DNA of 64,000 bases from Symsagittifera roscoffensis (lineage: Eukaryota > Xenacoelomorpha > Acoela > Convolutidae), in NCBI RefSeq assembly GCF_963678635.1, contig NC_087066.1, positions 25,043,411 through 25,107,410 on the forward strand, read 5' to 3'. Position 1 is the first letter of the stretch. Each line of letters opens with the position of its first letter. The translations under genes and the position numbers were made by a program. This document shows positions 9,907-18,492 of the stretch, piece after piece. The notes beneath the pieces were generated by a model. That model ran no database searches and was not told the origin of the DNA. It saw nothing but the letters and a program-made list of their open reading frames with translations.

Positions 9907-11255
9907 CGTGGGCTAAAAAAATTATTATTTTGAGACTGAAAAGCTGTGGTATGGGGTTGTTCTATAATTTGTTCATATGTATTTTCATCTAGTGGATGGT
10001 GTGTCATTATATGTTGAATGGGACTTTGTGATATGGTTGGTCTAAAATTTGGATTATGTGTTATTGCTAAATTTCGAAAATTTCGTGGGACTAGTGATAG
10101 TGGATGGTTATGTGGTAGGGGTGGTAACTGTGGTGCTGTAGGCGTTATGTCTACATTGTTATGTTCTTCGTCGTATGTGTTCTGTCTTGTTGCTATTTTT
10201 GTGTTGTTTTCTTTTATTTGTGCGTCTAAAAGAATTTTGTTTATTGATGATGAAAAAGTTCCAAAAAATCCTGCAAATAGTATGCGTGCTACACTTGCTT
10301 GTCTATTTACTTGTGTGTGTATAGCGCATGTATTATAGATTCCTTTTAAAAGCGAAAAAAGAAATCCTATAAAGTTAAACATTGCGTATAAAATAGTTAA
10401 TTTTTCTAAGATGTAGTAGGGCCATCCTAGAAAATCGAGAATTTCATTTTTTAGTGTAACAAAGCTAAAAATATTTATAGGTGAAATATCTTGTGGTCTA
10501 TATTTTTCACCGTTTAGATATATATAGTCTTTAATGTCTTTAAAATATCCGCTATAGTCTTGTGTATAAATATCTGCAAATCCTGCGGTTTCGGCAAGTT
10601 TGCCTAAGTTTTGGTCAATTGATTGTCTTTGTATAGTGTCCATTTGTGTTAATAATTCTTGGAAATGTTGTGTTCTAATGTGATGTTGGATATCGGATTT
10701 TGAATATATTCCAATTGATTGTAGGTCAATATTTGGGTTTCGAGCAATAGCTCTGATGCTTTCAGGTGAAAATTTTTTGAGTGATTGCATTAATGTGGGA
10801 TATGGGGTAAGAAGGTAATATTTATCTTCATCAGGGTTCAGTTGAACTACATTGTGGCTATTTTCTGATCCACATGGGACTGCGGTATCCCAAAAATAGG
10901 TTCGTCTTGAAAACGTGTCAACGAAATGTACTTTATTCTTATAAAAGATAGGGATTCTTTTATAGCATCGTTTATCTTCAAAAACATATAGTGGTGATAC
11001 TTTTTTGGTACAGGTATAAAACCATAAAATGTTTCCTTCATAGTCTAAAAAATTTGATCTATTTCCTGATAGTAAATATCCTGCGTAGGGTATTTTTAAT
11101 ACTGCTAGTGCAAGTGATTGTAGGATTTGTGTCCATTCTAATTCGCATAGTTGGTGAAGTGTTTCTAATTCAGAGAGTGACATTTCTTGAAAAATTCGGC
11201 TAATTGTGTAGTCTAATTTCATATCTAGGTGAATATCATAGTGGATGTTACCGAA
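9903..11255 (-). CDS. envelope-like glycoprotein, C-terminal (membrane-anchored) part
   Basis: From the UAG at 11256-11258 the frame is open to the stop at 9903; its first ATG is at 11222. The N-terminal third has cysteines in a pattern seen in viral surface proteins (YTC, KRCYKRIP, VPCGS) and one N-glycosylation site. A middle amphipathic region precedes hydrophobic segments around the parts reading LTILYAMFNFIGFLFSLLKG and ILFAGFFGTF, which would anchor the protein. A P/H/N-rich tail of about 110 residues follows. The resemblance to envelope proteins of mononegavirus (chuvirus-like) type found in other invertebrate LTR elements is a judgement from general pattern, not a search. It is in the same frame as the upstream ORF, separated only by UAG. 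Confidence 0.6.
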   Translation of the reverse strand, partial: FGNIHYDIHLDMKLDYTISRIFQEMSLSELETLHQLCELEWTQILQSLALAVLKIPYAGYLLSGNRSNFLDYEGNILWFYTCTKKVSPLYVFEDKRCYKRIPIFYKNKVHFVDTFSRRTYFWDTAVPCGSENSHNVVQLNPDEDKYYLLTPYPTLMQSLKKFSPESIRAIARNPNIDLQSIGIYSKSDIQHHIRTQHFQELLTQMDTIQRQSIDQNLGKLAETAGFADIYTQDYSGYFKDIKDYIYLNGEKYRPQDISPINIFSFVTLKNEILDFLGWPYYILEKLTILYAMFNFIGFLFSLLKGIYNTCAIHTQVNRQASVARILFAGFFGTFSSSINKILLDAQIKENNTKIATRQNTYDEEHNNVDITPTAPQLPPLPHNHPLSLVPRNFRNLAITHNPNFRPTISQSPIQHIMTHHPLDENTYEQIIEQPHTTAFQSQNNNFFSPR

Positions 11256-11792
11256 CTATGTACTATTCATTAGTGATAGTTCTTGTAAACGTGTGCTTCT
11301 AGTGTTATGGGGCTTTAGATGTCCACCAGGTTGACTTTTACTTTTTTGAAAATCAACTGGTATATATGATGTTCCTTCGTTTATGGGGTGACTTGTGGCG
11401 TATGGGTCGATTTTTACTTTTCCAGTGGTCATGTCGAATCCTTTTTCGTATTCAACTAATATCTCGGAGTATTGTGTTTTGTGAAGTGGATTTCTGTATT
11501 TACATGCAAGTTCTGTTTCTTGATATATTTGAAAACGTGTCAATTTATTTTCTATATTGTGTATGTTTCTAAAATTTGAACTTTGTCTTCGTGATGGATG
11601 GACTTGTTCATATGGAATTGATTGTATAAAATATTTTTCGTGAAATTTTATCATACGAGCATGTATTTTTGCTACTTGAAATGTTGTACATGTGTCTTCG
11701 GGGAACCAAACAATTGTTGCTTGTGTTCGTGTTGTAGGGTCACAATAGCCTTGATCGTTTTTACAAGGTAATCTAATTCCTTGATAGATCAT
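11256..11792 (-). CDS. envelope-like glycoprotein, central part
   Basis: An ATG at 11790-11792 overlaps the stop of the upstream ORF as ATGA; the frame itself is open from about 11872. The 178 residues after that ATG are compact and cysteine-bearing (LPCKNDQGYCDPTT, then a WFPEDTC segment), consistent with an ectodomain. It ends at UAG (11256-11258), but the frame continues unbroken into the anchored part. Content on either side of the frame change at 11.79-11.87 kb looks like one protein split in two frames, so a frameshift lesion or programmed recoding are both possible. Confidence 0.55.
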   Translation of the reverse strand: MIYQGIRLPCKNDQGYCDPTTRTQATIVWFPEDTCTTFQVAKIHARMIKFHEKYFIQSIPYEQVHPSRRQSSNFRNIHNIENKLTRFQIYQETELACKYRNPLHKTQYSEILVEYEKGFDMTTGKVKIDPYATSHPINEGTSYIPVDFQKSKSQPGGHLKPHNTRSTRLQELSLMNST

Positions 11793-13264
11793 GGTGTTGT
11801 CAGATAATTCGTGAGTTGTATTTTTTCGAGTTGTATTTTCCAATCGAAAAACATGATTTCTTGATATCCTTTATTTTTTGTGTCTGCTTTGCAGTTTGAT
11901 GGGTCATTTATACCAATGTGTGGTATCCAGTGTTTATCGTGTATATCATAAGTTAATCTTCCGTGTGCGCCGTTGTATGGGTATTTTTCATCTAAGTTTA
12001 TATGTCCTTGATATCTTTCAAGTTCTGCTTGATGTACAGAATCTGCAAAAACTTGGAAATATACTAATTTTCTATCTGTGTTTTTATTTCTTGTGATATT
12101 GAGTCTTAGTAACTCGTTTTTACAATCTTCGGGATTGAGATGTAAAAGTCGTTCGATATTACTCTGGTAGAATGATTCGTGGTCAAGTCGGTTTTTATTT
12201 CCATTTGAGACTTGTGAACAATGTACTTTCTTTTCGGAAAATGTTGCTGTGAATTTATATCCTATAACTGTTGTTGCTCGGGCTTTTGAATAAAGTGTCG
12301 CTATTACATTTGTTGTTTCTATGGCTTGTGGTTCTGTTTCGCATTGTGATACTTGATTTATTGCATATTTGTGTAGTGTTTTTTGTTCATTTTCTTCACA
12401 ATCGTAATGTGTTACAAAGTATGGGTATGGGTTATAAAATGTGATGTAACCAATTGTCTTTTTGGTATATCTGTCGTATTTGTATATTACTTCAGTTGTT
12501 ATAAATGGTGGTGGTGGTGATTGAGTTGTTATATTTGGCGGGTTTAATGGGTAGGGATGTTGAGTAATGTTGTTTAGTTTAACCGTTATTTCAAATTTTA
12601 ATTGTAGACTATTTTGTTGGAGTATTTGGATGTTATGATCACGAATGTCTTCGTGAATGTCTTGTCTATATTGTAGTCTATTTAGTGCCCAGTTGTGGAG
12701 TCGGTTACTTTCAGGGTGTTGTCCAAATAATGGTGGAGGTGCTGTGAATGTATTCCAGTCTAGTCTTAAAGGAATATTTGTTGATGATTGTTCTCGATAT
12801 CTAGCGTCGAGGTTATTTGGGAAATTTAAGTTAAAAGGCGGTGGTGAAATCTGACTGATTGATGGTGTTGATGGTAGTGATAATGTTTCTGGTAGTGATG
12901 AGGATGTTGTCGTATCCGTAGAAATATCTATTGGATCATTGATTAAATTTGGTTCACCTTGTGTGAATGAATGTGTTGTCCAATATGGTAGTCGTGATGT
13001 TTGGTTTGTAGGGTTAAAGGGATTTTCACGTATTTGTTCAGATGTTGGTGTTGAACCTAAGTAATCTGAGGGTAGGCTTGAGGTGCTACGTTGTGAAAGA
13101 AGCGTAGGGGTTTCTGGTAATATACCGATGGGGTTTTCTGGAGTACTTTGTGATGGGGATTGAGGTATATCAAAATGAACTCGGGGAGTTTGAAAATTTC
13201 TGTTTCGTCGAGGATGTATAAATTGTCTATTTATTTCGACTGTATTTTGGTTTTGACTAGGATT
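11789..13264 (-). CDS. envelope-like glycoprotein, N-terminal ectodomain part
   Basis: An open frame of 491 codons with no ATG near its start. It follows directly on the UGA at 13265-13267 in the same frame as the membrane ORF upstream. The first about 170 residues are S/T/P/N-rich and probably disordered. The rest has spaced cysteines (YDCEEN, SQCETE, VHCSQV, EDCKNE, SNCKAD) and several N-x-S/T sites (NQTS, NNIT, LNIT), as expected for a secreted or surface domain. It ends at UGA overlapping the next ATG. The lack of its own start codon means that it needs readthrough, splicing or an upstream lesion to explain it. Confidence 0.55.
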   Translation of the reverse strand, partial: NPSQNQNTVEINRQFIHPRRNRNFQTPRVHFDIPQSPSQSTPENPIGILPETPTLLSQRSTSSLPSDYLGSTPTSEQIRENPFNPTNQTSRLPYWTTHSFTQGEPNLINDPIDISTDTTTSSSLPETLSLPSTPSISQISPPPFNLNFPNNLDARYREQSSTNIPLRLDWNTFTAPPPLFGQHPESNRLHNWALNRLQYRQDIHEDIRDHNIQILQQNSLQLKFEITVKLNNITQHPYPLNPPNITTQSPPPPFITTEVIYKYDRYTKKTIGYITFYNPYPYFVTHYDCEENEQKTLHKYAINQVSQCETEPQAIETTNVIATLYSKARATTVIGYKFTATFSEKKVHCSQVSNGNKNRLDHESFYQSNIERLLHLNPEDCKNELLRLNITRNKNTDRKLVYFQVFADSVHQAELERYQGHINLDEKYPYNGAHGRLTYDIHDKHWIPHIGINDPSNCKADTKNKGYQEIMFFDWKIQLEKIQLTNYLTTP

Positions 13265-13723
13265 TCATATTCTACTTAATTCTTGTGGTAGTGTTGGGTA
13301 TAAGTTATATGTTGGTTCGCTTAAAGGTGCTTGTCGTTGAACTGGTTCTAGTGGTTCAGATAAGCGAGCGTGTCGTTCTTCAAAGGTATATGGGTTATCT
13401 TGAAAAGAGATTCGTGTGGATGTTTGGGGGTTTTGGGTATTTGAAGATGGTGTTGGGTTATCTTGGGATGATGTCGGTGAAGACTGACTGAGTGATTGTT
13501 GGTTAGCAATTTTTGATGGCTTTTTATTTATTCTTTTAGTGGAAAATTTATGTTTATTATAGTATTCTTCTAGAAAAAGAATTAGGAGGATTGTTGCTAG
13601 GGCGAATGTGATGATTGCTTTCTTTATACAATTGCATATTGTCAAGATGAGGGATGATAGAAATGTTATAAAAATTACAAATAGTAAAAAAATATCTGTT
13701 CTACTAAAAATGGTTCGTATCAT
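13265..13723 (-). CDS. membrane-anchored leader ORF upstream of the envelope-like region
   Basis: 152 codons, ATG overlapping the previous stop as ATGA. Residues about 8-33 and 36-53 form two hydrophobic segments; the remainder is basic, then S/P/Q/N-rich and probably disordered. It ends at UGA (13265-13267), and the same frame continues for 491 codons as the envelope-like ectodomain. It may therefore be the N-terminal signal or leader part of one envelope precursor. Long membrane-spanning leaders are known in foamy virus Env, but no homology is claimed. Confidence 0.5.
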   Translation of the reverse strand: MIRTIFSRTDIFLLFVIFITFLSSLILTICNCIKKAIITFALATILLILFLEEYYNKHKFSTKRINKKPSKIANQQSLSQSSPTSSQDNPTPSSNTQNPQTSTRISFQDNPYTFEERHARLSEPLEPVQRQAPLSEPTYNLYPTLPQELSRI

Positions 13724-13950
13724 TTAGATAAGTTTTGTGAATCGTACCTGTGGATATAGTCAATAGCTTTTGAAAGCTGGAGGTATAGTTCAAATATGGA
13801 ATAGAAAATTAAAAAAATATTGCAAAAAATGATTAAGATTATTACAAAAGATTCAAAGGTATCAAAAAGAAATATGATTAAAAGTTTAAATATCGTTAAA
13901 AAGTTTATGAGAATGTTTAGAATTATGTTGACTGGTCGAGAGAAGAGCAT
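13720..13950 (-). CDS. small very hydrophobic ORF, unknown
   Basis: 76 codons, with ATG at 13950. Almost the whole protein is I, L and F rich, enough for two to three membrane segments, with few charges except at the C-terminus. It ends at a UGA overlapping the next ATG. AT-rich sequence readily encodes such peptides by chance, but the ATGA link to the next ORF and its place at the head of the env region favour a real reading frame. Confidence 0.35.
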   Translation of the reverse strand: MLFSRPVNIILNILINFLTIFKLLIIFLFDTFESFVIILIIFCNIFLIFYSIFELYLQLSKAIDYIHRYDSQNLSK

Positions 13951-14511
13951 TTAAGAAATGGCTTCTCGATCGAATATTTTTTGTTGTTTGAGGCAATTTT
14001 CAAGTGTGGTCGAATTATTTATTGGTTTTTTGACAAGTGGGTTGAGTTTTGTGAAAAAAATTGTTGGGGGGGAATTTTATGGTGATCGGGAGGTCTTCTT
14101 TGTCTTTATTTTTATTTGTCAAGTGATCTGGGGTATTTTGAGATTTTTATACTTTAGGCTAATTAGATTGGTCGTTCTTTTACTTTAGGCTAATTTAACA
14201 TATTTGTTTGGGGGGTATTTGAGATCGGAGTTGGGGAAATATTGTTGATCTTTGGGTTATTAGATAAGGGAGGGTTATGATATTATGGTGGTATTTATTT
14301 TAGTTGTCAAGTTGGAGTGGTTTGCTTATTTTTGACCTGGAGGTCGCAAAGTTATAGTTATAGATATGCCTGGAGTTTAATATCGTTCGTCTAGTTGGAA
14401 GGTGACGGATTGGATGAATCCTATTGGCTAATTTTGAACACGAATCGTTGCTTGTTTGTCAGCATGTTATTTTGAAAAATGAAAATTCAAAATATTTCAG
14501 AGGTGCAAAGA
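13951..14511 (-). other. spacer between pol and env-like region
   Basis: About 560 bp without an open minus-strand frame of note. The plus-strand frame at 13958-14188 is a composition artefact. This is where a splice acceptor or promoter for a subgenomic env transcript would be expected. Pyrimidine-rich stretches are present on the minus strand but no single acceptor stands out. Confidence 0.4.
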
Positions 14512-15705
14512 TTATGAAATATAAAAGTAAAGCTGTTTTTGAAATTCGACTTTCTTTAATATTTTAGACTGTGGAATGAATGTTTTATAGTTTTTACGTG
14601 GTTGATTTCTAAGTCGTGATGACTCTCTATGTTCTGATTTGTCGATTTGTTCTTGGGGTATTAGTTTTTCTGTCAATTTTCTATTTTTTCTTTCTTTTTG
14701 AGGTATATTTTGATCTAGCTTTTTTGTATTGTTTTTCGTTATAGTTGATTTTTTATTTTGGTTTTCGAGATGAATGTCATGTTGTTCTTTTGTTTTATTC
14801 TCCGTATGTGGTGGGGTATTTTGAATAACTTTTAAACCTGTGAAAGAATATAATTGAGTTAGTTCGCCTAGTGCGTATTCTTTTGGGTAATAAGGTAATA
14901 GGTTGTTTCGGTGTTGAACAATTTCTTTTTTGTTTGAGTCGGTAATTTTATATGTGACATCAGTGGGTTTGGCAATTATTTGGTATGGTCCTTTTCGAAG
15001 GGTTTGTAATTTTTTAGAGATTCCTTTTTCAGTGTTAAAATTGGGTATTAAAACAAATGTTCCAATTTTTAAATCGGAGGCTGGTGTAAAGCGTGAATTT
15101 ATTTGTTCATTAATGTTTTGTCTTTGTAACAACTTTTTTGTTACTTTTTGGTAAATTTCATTGTGTTTTTTATCTCTGTTTAAAATCCATTCGGTGTGTG
15201 TACCGGAGGCTAATTTAAGAATTTGTGGGTGATGAAAATGATCTTCATCGTGTGTATGTAAAGGTAAGTTGTAACAAATTGATTCTTTATTCGGTTGACA
15301 ATAACTTTGTGCATTTTTGTGAGAGTATGCTGTAAACATAATTGGTTTGCGTGGCTTTTGATTAAAAACCATTTCATATGGTGACATTCCTAGAATTGTC
15401 GTGATTTGTGAATTATATGCTAAGGGAAATAGTTTTACATCTGCTGACCATTCAGTGTATCTTGTGTCATTTCCATTGATGATACATCTAAGATATTCTT
15501 GTAGTGAACGGTTCATACCTTCGACTAAGCCGTTTGTCCAAGGTGCATGAGATGTACGTGGTTTGTGTTTGATGTTATATAAATGACATAATGTGATGAT
15601 TTCGTTATTTATGAATTCTGTACCGTTGTCTGTAACTAAAATTTCTGGTAGTCCGAATTTAGCTATCCAGTGTTCATAGAGTGTTGTGTAAGCGTAATAA
15701 GCGTT
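14512..15705 (-). CDS. integrase, catalytic C-terminal half and GPY/F domain
   Basis: The frame is open from about 15705; its first ATG is at 15516, in the middle of the catalytic core, so it is not an independent gene. It carries the second catalytic Asp (VTDNGTEF) and the Glu (GLVEGMNRSL), followed by SPYEM and the GPY/F-type segment (LRKGPYQII). The last about 110 residues are a basic K/N/Q/E tail. Compared with the usual Ty3 integrase, a few codons seem to be missing where this frame meets the N-terminal half, near 15.70 kb, with a change of frame. Confidence 0.8.
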   Translation of the reverse strand, partial: NAYYAYTTLYEHWIAKFGLPEILVTDNGTEFINNEIITLCHLYNIKHKPRTSHAPWTNGLVEGMNRSLQEYLRCIINGNDTRYTEWSADVKLFPLAYNSQITTILGMSPYEMVFNQKPRKPIMFTAYSHKNAQSYCQPNKESICYNLPLHTHDEDHFHHPQILKLASGTHTEWILNRDKKHNEIYQKVTKKLLQRQNINEQINSRFTPASDLKIGTFVLIPNFNTEKGISKKLQTLRKGPYQIIAKPTDVTYKITDSNKKEIVQHRNNLLPYYPKEYALGELTQLYSFTGLKVIQNTPPHTENKTKEQHDIHLENQNKKSTITKNNTKKLDQNIPQKERKNRKLTEKLIPQEQIDKSEHRESSRLRNQPRKNYKTFIPQSKILKKVEFQKQLYFYIS

Positions 15706-16395
15706 ACAATGTGGTACTGGGTAAATGCGTCAACAATTACCATAATGTAGGAGTTTCCTTCGGATGAGGGTGAAATTGGTCCTTTTGTATCAAATGAAAT
15801 ACGGTGGTTAAAGTACAAACTTTGTCCTTTAAAATCTTGTTTTTGTGCTATTTGTTTTTGATTTGGATAAGGTTTATTTAGCTGACATACTATACAATCA
15901 TTGCATAGTACTTTTATCCAAATTGGTGCATTTGGAAAATAAAAGTTTTGTATGAAATTTGAATATGTTTTCTCTGATCCAGAGTGTCCTTTAATGTTTT
16001 GTGTATGTGAAATATTAAAAGCTATAAGAATCATACTTAGGGGGAGACAGGGAACTGTAGATTCGTTTAATTGGTATTCTAGAAGGTCTGTGTTTTCGTT
16101 AATTGTTGTATTATTAAATTTTCGAAAATATCTGAGGAGTGTTTTATTTCCTAAAATAGTTGTATCTGCCTTGACGGGTTTAGTTTTATATTTGTGCCAT
16201 GATTTTAGTTGTCTAATTACTGGGTCAAGATTTTGATATTGTTTCAAAGTATTAATTGTAATTTTATCTGTTGGGGGGAGAAAAATGTTTTCAATTTCTA
16301 ATTTAGATAAAGGAATTGTATCAAGTGGGTCATGGAGGTCAAAAACTTGATTTATTGTGTATTTTGAATTGTTTGTTTGTGGTCCTGATAAATTA
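15663..16395 (-). CDS. integrase, N-terminal zinc-binding part and first catalytic Asp
   Basis: The frame is open from about 16395 to a stop at 15663. It contains an HHCC-like zinc region (HTQNIKGHSGSEKT followed by CNDCIVCQ) and the first catalytic Asp in ISFDTKGPISP, then MVIVDAF. It breaks at the position where the core should continue; the continuation is in another frame at 14512-15705. Upstream it abuts the RNase H-connection frame, again with a one-step frame change near 16.40 kb. Confidence 0.75.
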
Positions 16396-16800
16396 TTTTA
16401 TCAGTTAGATTTTCTTTTTCAATTAATGGAAAAAGGTCTTTTTTATGCGAGTGTTGTTTTACTCTTTTTTGTTGGGTGTTATTTTTTATCCATTGTGAGT
16501 ATGGAATTGGTTTGAAAGTTGATGTTCCAAGTAGATCAACTTCGTAGTGGTTATTTTGGCAATCTAAATAAAGTGGGAAGTGTTGTAGATTGTTTATCTG
16601 TGATTGTTCAACGTAAGTTTCTACTGCATATTTGCATTCTATTCGGGGTGATGTTTCGTTTTCTGCAAGGTAAAATTTTATATTTTTGGGTATTTCAACT
16701 GTAGTTTTACGTGTAAGTAATTCAGGTGGTGTATTTCGACTTAAAGTGTCTGGTAATGCAAGATTCTTTCCTGCTGTCCAAACTATTTGTAAGTTTGGAT
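16352..16800 (-). CDS. RNase H C-terminus and RH-IN connection (frame-shifted)
   Basis: An open frame that begins where the RT/RNase H ORF stops, with a typical end-of-RNase-H segment (QIVWTAGKNLALPDTLSR). About 130 hydrophilic residues follow and it stops at 16352. It lies in a different frame from the RT ORF, which stops at 16783, so one small indel lies near 16.79 kb. This is expected pol content and not a separate gene. Confidence 0.7.
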
Positions 16801-18492
16801 TTTTATTAGAATTAATTGAAATCTATAAACTCGCTGATTTGGATTAGATTTTTGTGTAAAGAGAAAAATGATTGGTTTGTGATCTGTGAATAAAACTGTT
16901 GGATGTTTTGATCCAAGTATTAGAAATTCATCTTCTGTTAGTGTATATATTATGGCTGTACATTCTCTCATTAGAGTTGAGAGTCGTAGCTCTGCTTGAG
17001 TGAATAATCGAGAATTTGCTGATATAAGGTTCATTTTGTTTGTACCATTGTGTGATTGTAATAATGCTGCGCCGATGCCAAAATTCGAAGCATCGCACAT
17101 TGCATAGAATGGTTGATTTGGATCTGGAATCGTATTCGAAATTTGTTCAGTTAAGAGTTTTTTAATTTCTTCAAATCGTGCTTGATGTTCTGTGTTCCAT
17201 TCAAAATTATTTTGTTGTCTAAGTATATTATAGAAAGGTCTTAGGTATAATTGCATTTTATAGACATATTTGCTTAAAAAATTTAACATTCCAAGGAATT
17301 CTTGGATTTTCTTTTTGTTTGTTGGTGGTTGGAGCTTTTGAATAGCATCAATGCGTGATTTTAATGGAGTGATTGTTTTTCTTTCTATATTACGTCCTAA
17401 GAATTTAACTCGTGTTAAAAAGAAGTGTGACTTGTCGGGAGCGGCCTTCAGATTTTCGTTCTGAAGTATTTTGTGATAGTGTTCTAAAACATTAAACATT
17501 TCTTCTTTTGTCTGTGATTGCATAAAAACATCGTCTAAATAGGTGATTACGTTTTTCTTAAGTATTAGTGGTCGAAAAATTTTGCTCATAAAAGCTGAAA
17601 ATGCTGCTGGTCCTATGGATATTCCATAGAATAGGCGGTTGAATTCATATTGCTGATTTCCAATAACAAATTGTGTTAAGCGTCGCGATTGTTCATCTAG
17701 TGGCATTTGATTATATGCACTATTCATATCTGCGGTTGTAAAGTATTTTCCGTTTATTTTTGTTAAAATAACTTGTATTGGTTCAATAGGCCAATTGCAT
17801 TTTGATTCGTCTATTAGTGAATTAAGATATCTAGCGTCTAGAACTTTTTTTAATGATTCTCCTTTTGCTAGGATGATAACAGGGTTGATAAATGTGTTAC
17901 CTTTTGGTTGTTCTTCTTTGTTTACCGGTGAGATTATATTGTATTGTTCCAAAATATCGAGTAATCTGTTCACTTTATCGTGTAAATGAATTGGTACTTT
18001 ACTTGCTCTTTGTTTTTTGAAAACTGCGTCAGGTTTTAATGGAAGATGTAGTGATGAACTGATTTTGCCAACATCAAATTTAGATGTTGCATAGACTGAT
18101 GAATGTTTTATTAGCTGTTTGGCTAATTTATCAAATTCGTCTTGTGTTATTTGTGAATGTTGGAAGTTAAACATTGTTAAAAATTTCTGTTGATTCTCTG
18201 TATAGTTATATATGTTGAATGTAGGTTTGAAATATGGGGTTTTTGTGAAATATTCTGTATTTCTTTTTTCATTACTTATTATATTATTTATGGATAATTC
18301 TTCATTAAGAATTGTGGATTGACAAATATCTAATAATTGGAGTATATTATTTACGCGGTATGCTTTTTCGTGTACTGGTGATATCGTAGCGTTGGTTTCG
18401 CGATAGCCTAAAAGTCCTAAAGGTAGTGTTACTTGATAGGGTGTATTGTTGTATACATGTAGAGAAATAATATCTGAATTCGAGTTTTTCAA
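16783..18492 (-). CDS. pol: reverse transcriptase and RNase H (pol)
   Basis: 569 codons. Residues about 150-380 form a Ty3-type RT: ILAKG, VLDARYLNSL, FTTADMNSAYNQ with the first catalytic Asp, FYGISIGPAAF, and YLDD at 318-321. A thumb/connection follows (LGMLNFLSKYV). RNase H has its catalytic residues in MCDASNFG (about 467), LMRECTAI (about 510) and FTDHKPI (about 537). The frame is -1 relative to protease; the frames overlap over about 35 nt before the protease stop, which contains the run GTTTTTC. This suits -1 frameshifting, although the site is not a canonical heptamer. The ORF stops just before the end of RNase H through an apparent indel. Confidence 0.92.
   Translation of the reverse strand: MKNSNSDIISLHVYNNTPYQVTLPLGLLGYRETNATISPVHEKAYRVNNILQLLDICQSTILNEELSINNIISNEKRNTEYFTKTPYFKPTFNIYNYTENQQKFLTMFNFQHSQITQDEFDKLAKQLIKHSSVYATSKFDVGKISSSLHLPLKPDAVFKKQRASKVPIHLHDKVNRLLDILEQYNIISPVNKEEQPKGNTFINPVIILAKGESLKKVLDARYLNSLIDESKCNWPIEPIQVILTKINGKYFTTADMNSAYNQMPLDEQSRRLTQFVIGNQQYEFNRLFYGISIGPAAFSAFMSKIFRPLILKKNVITYLDDVFMQSQTKEEMFNVLEHYHKILQNENLKAAPDKSHFFLTRVKFLGRNIERKTITPLKSRIDAIQKLQPPTNKKKIQEFLGMLNFLSKYVYKMQLYLRPFYNILRQQNNFEWNTEHQARFEEIKKLLTEQISNTIPDPNQPFYAMCDASNFGIGAALLQSHNGTNKMNLISANSRLFTQAELRLSTLMRECTAIIYTLTEDEFLILGSKHPTVLFTDHKPIIFLFTQKSNPNQRVYRFQLILIKIQTYK

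Noticed and set aside
9665-10338. Plus-strand ORFs opposite the envelope-like region
   Set aside because: Shadow frames of the minus-strand ORFs with no recognisable features.
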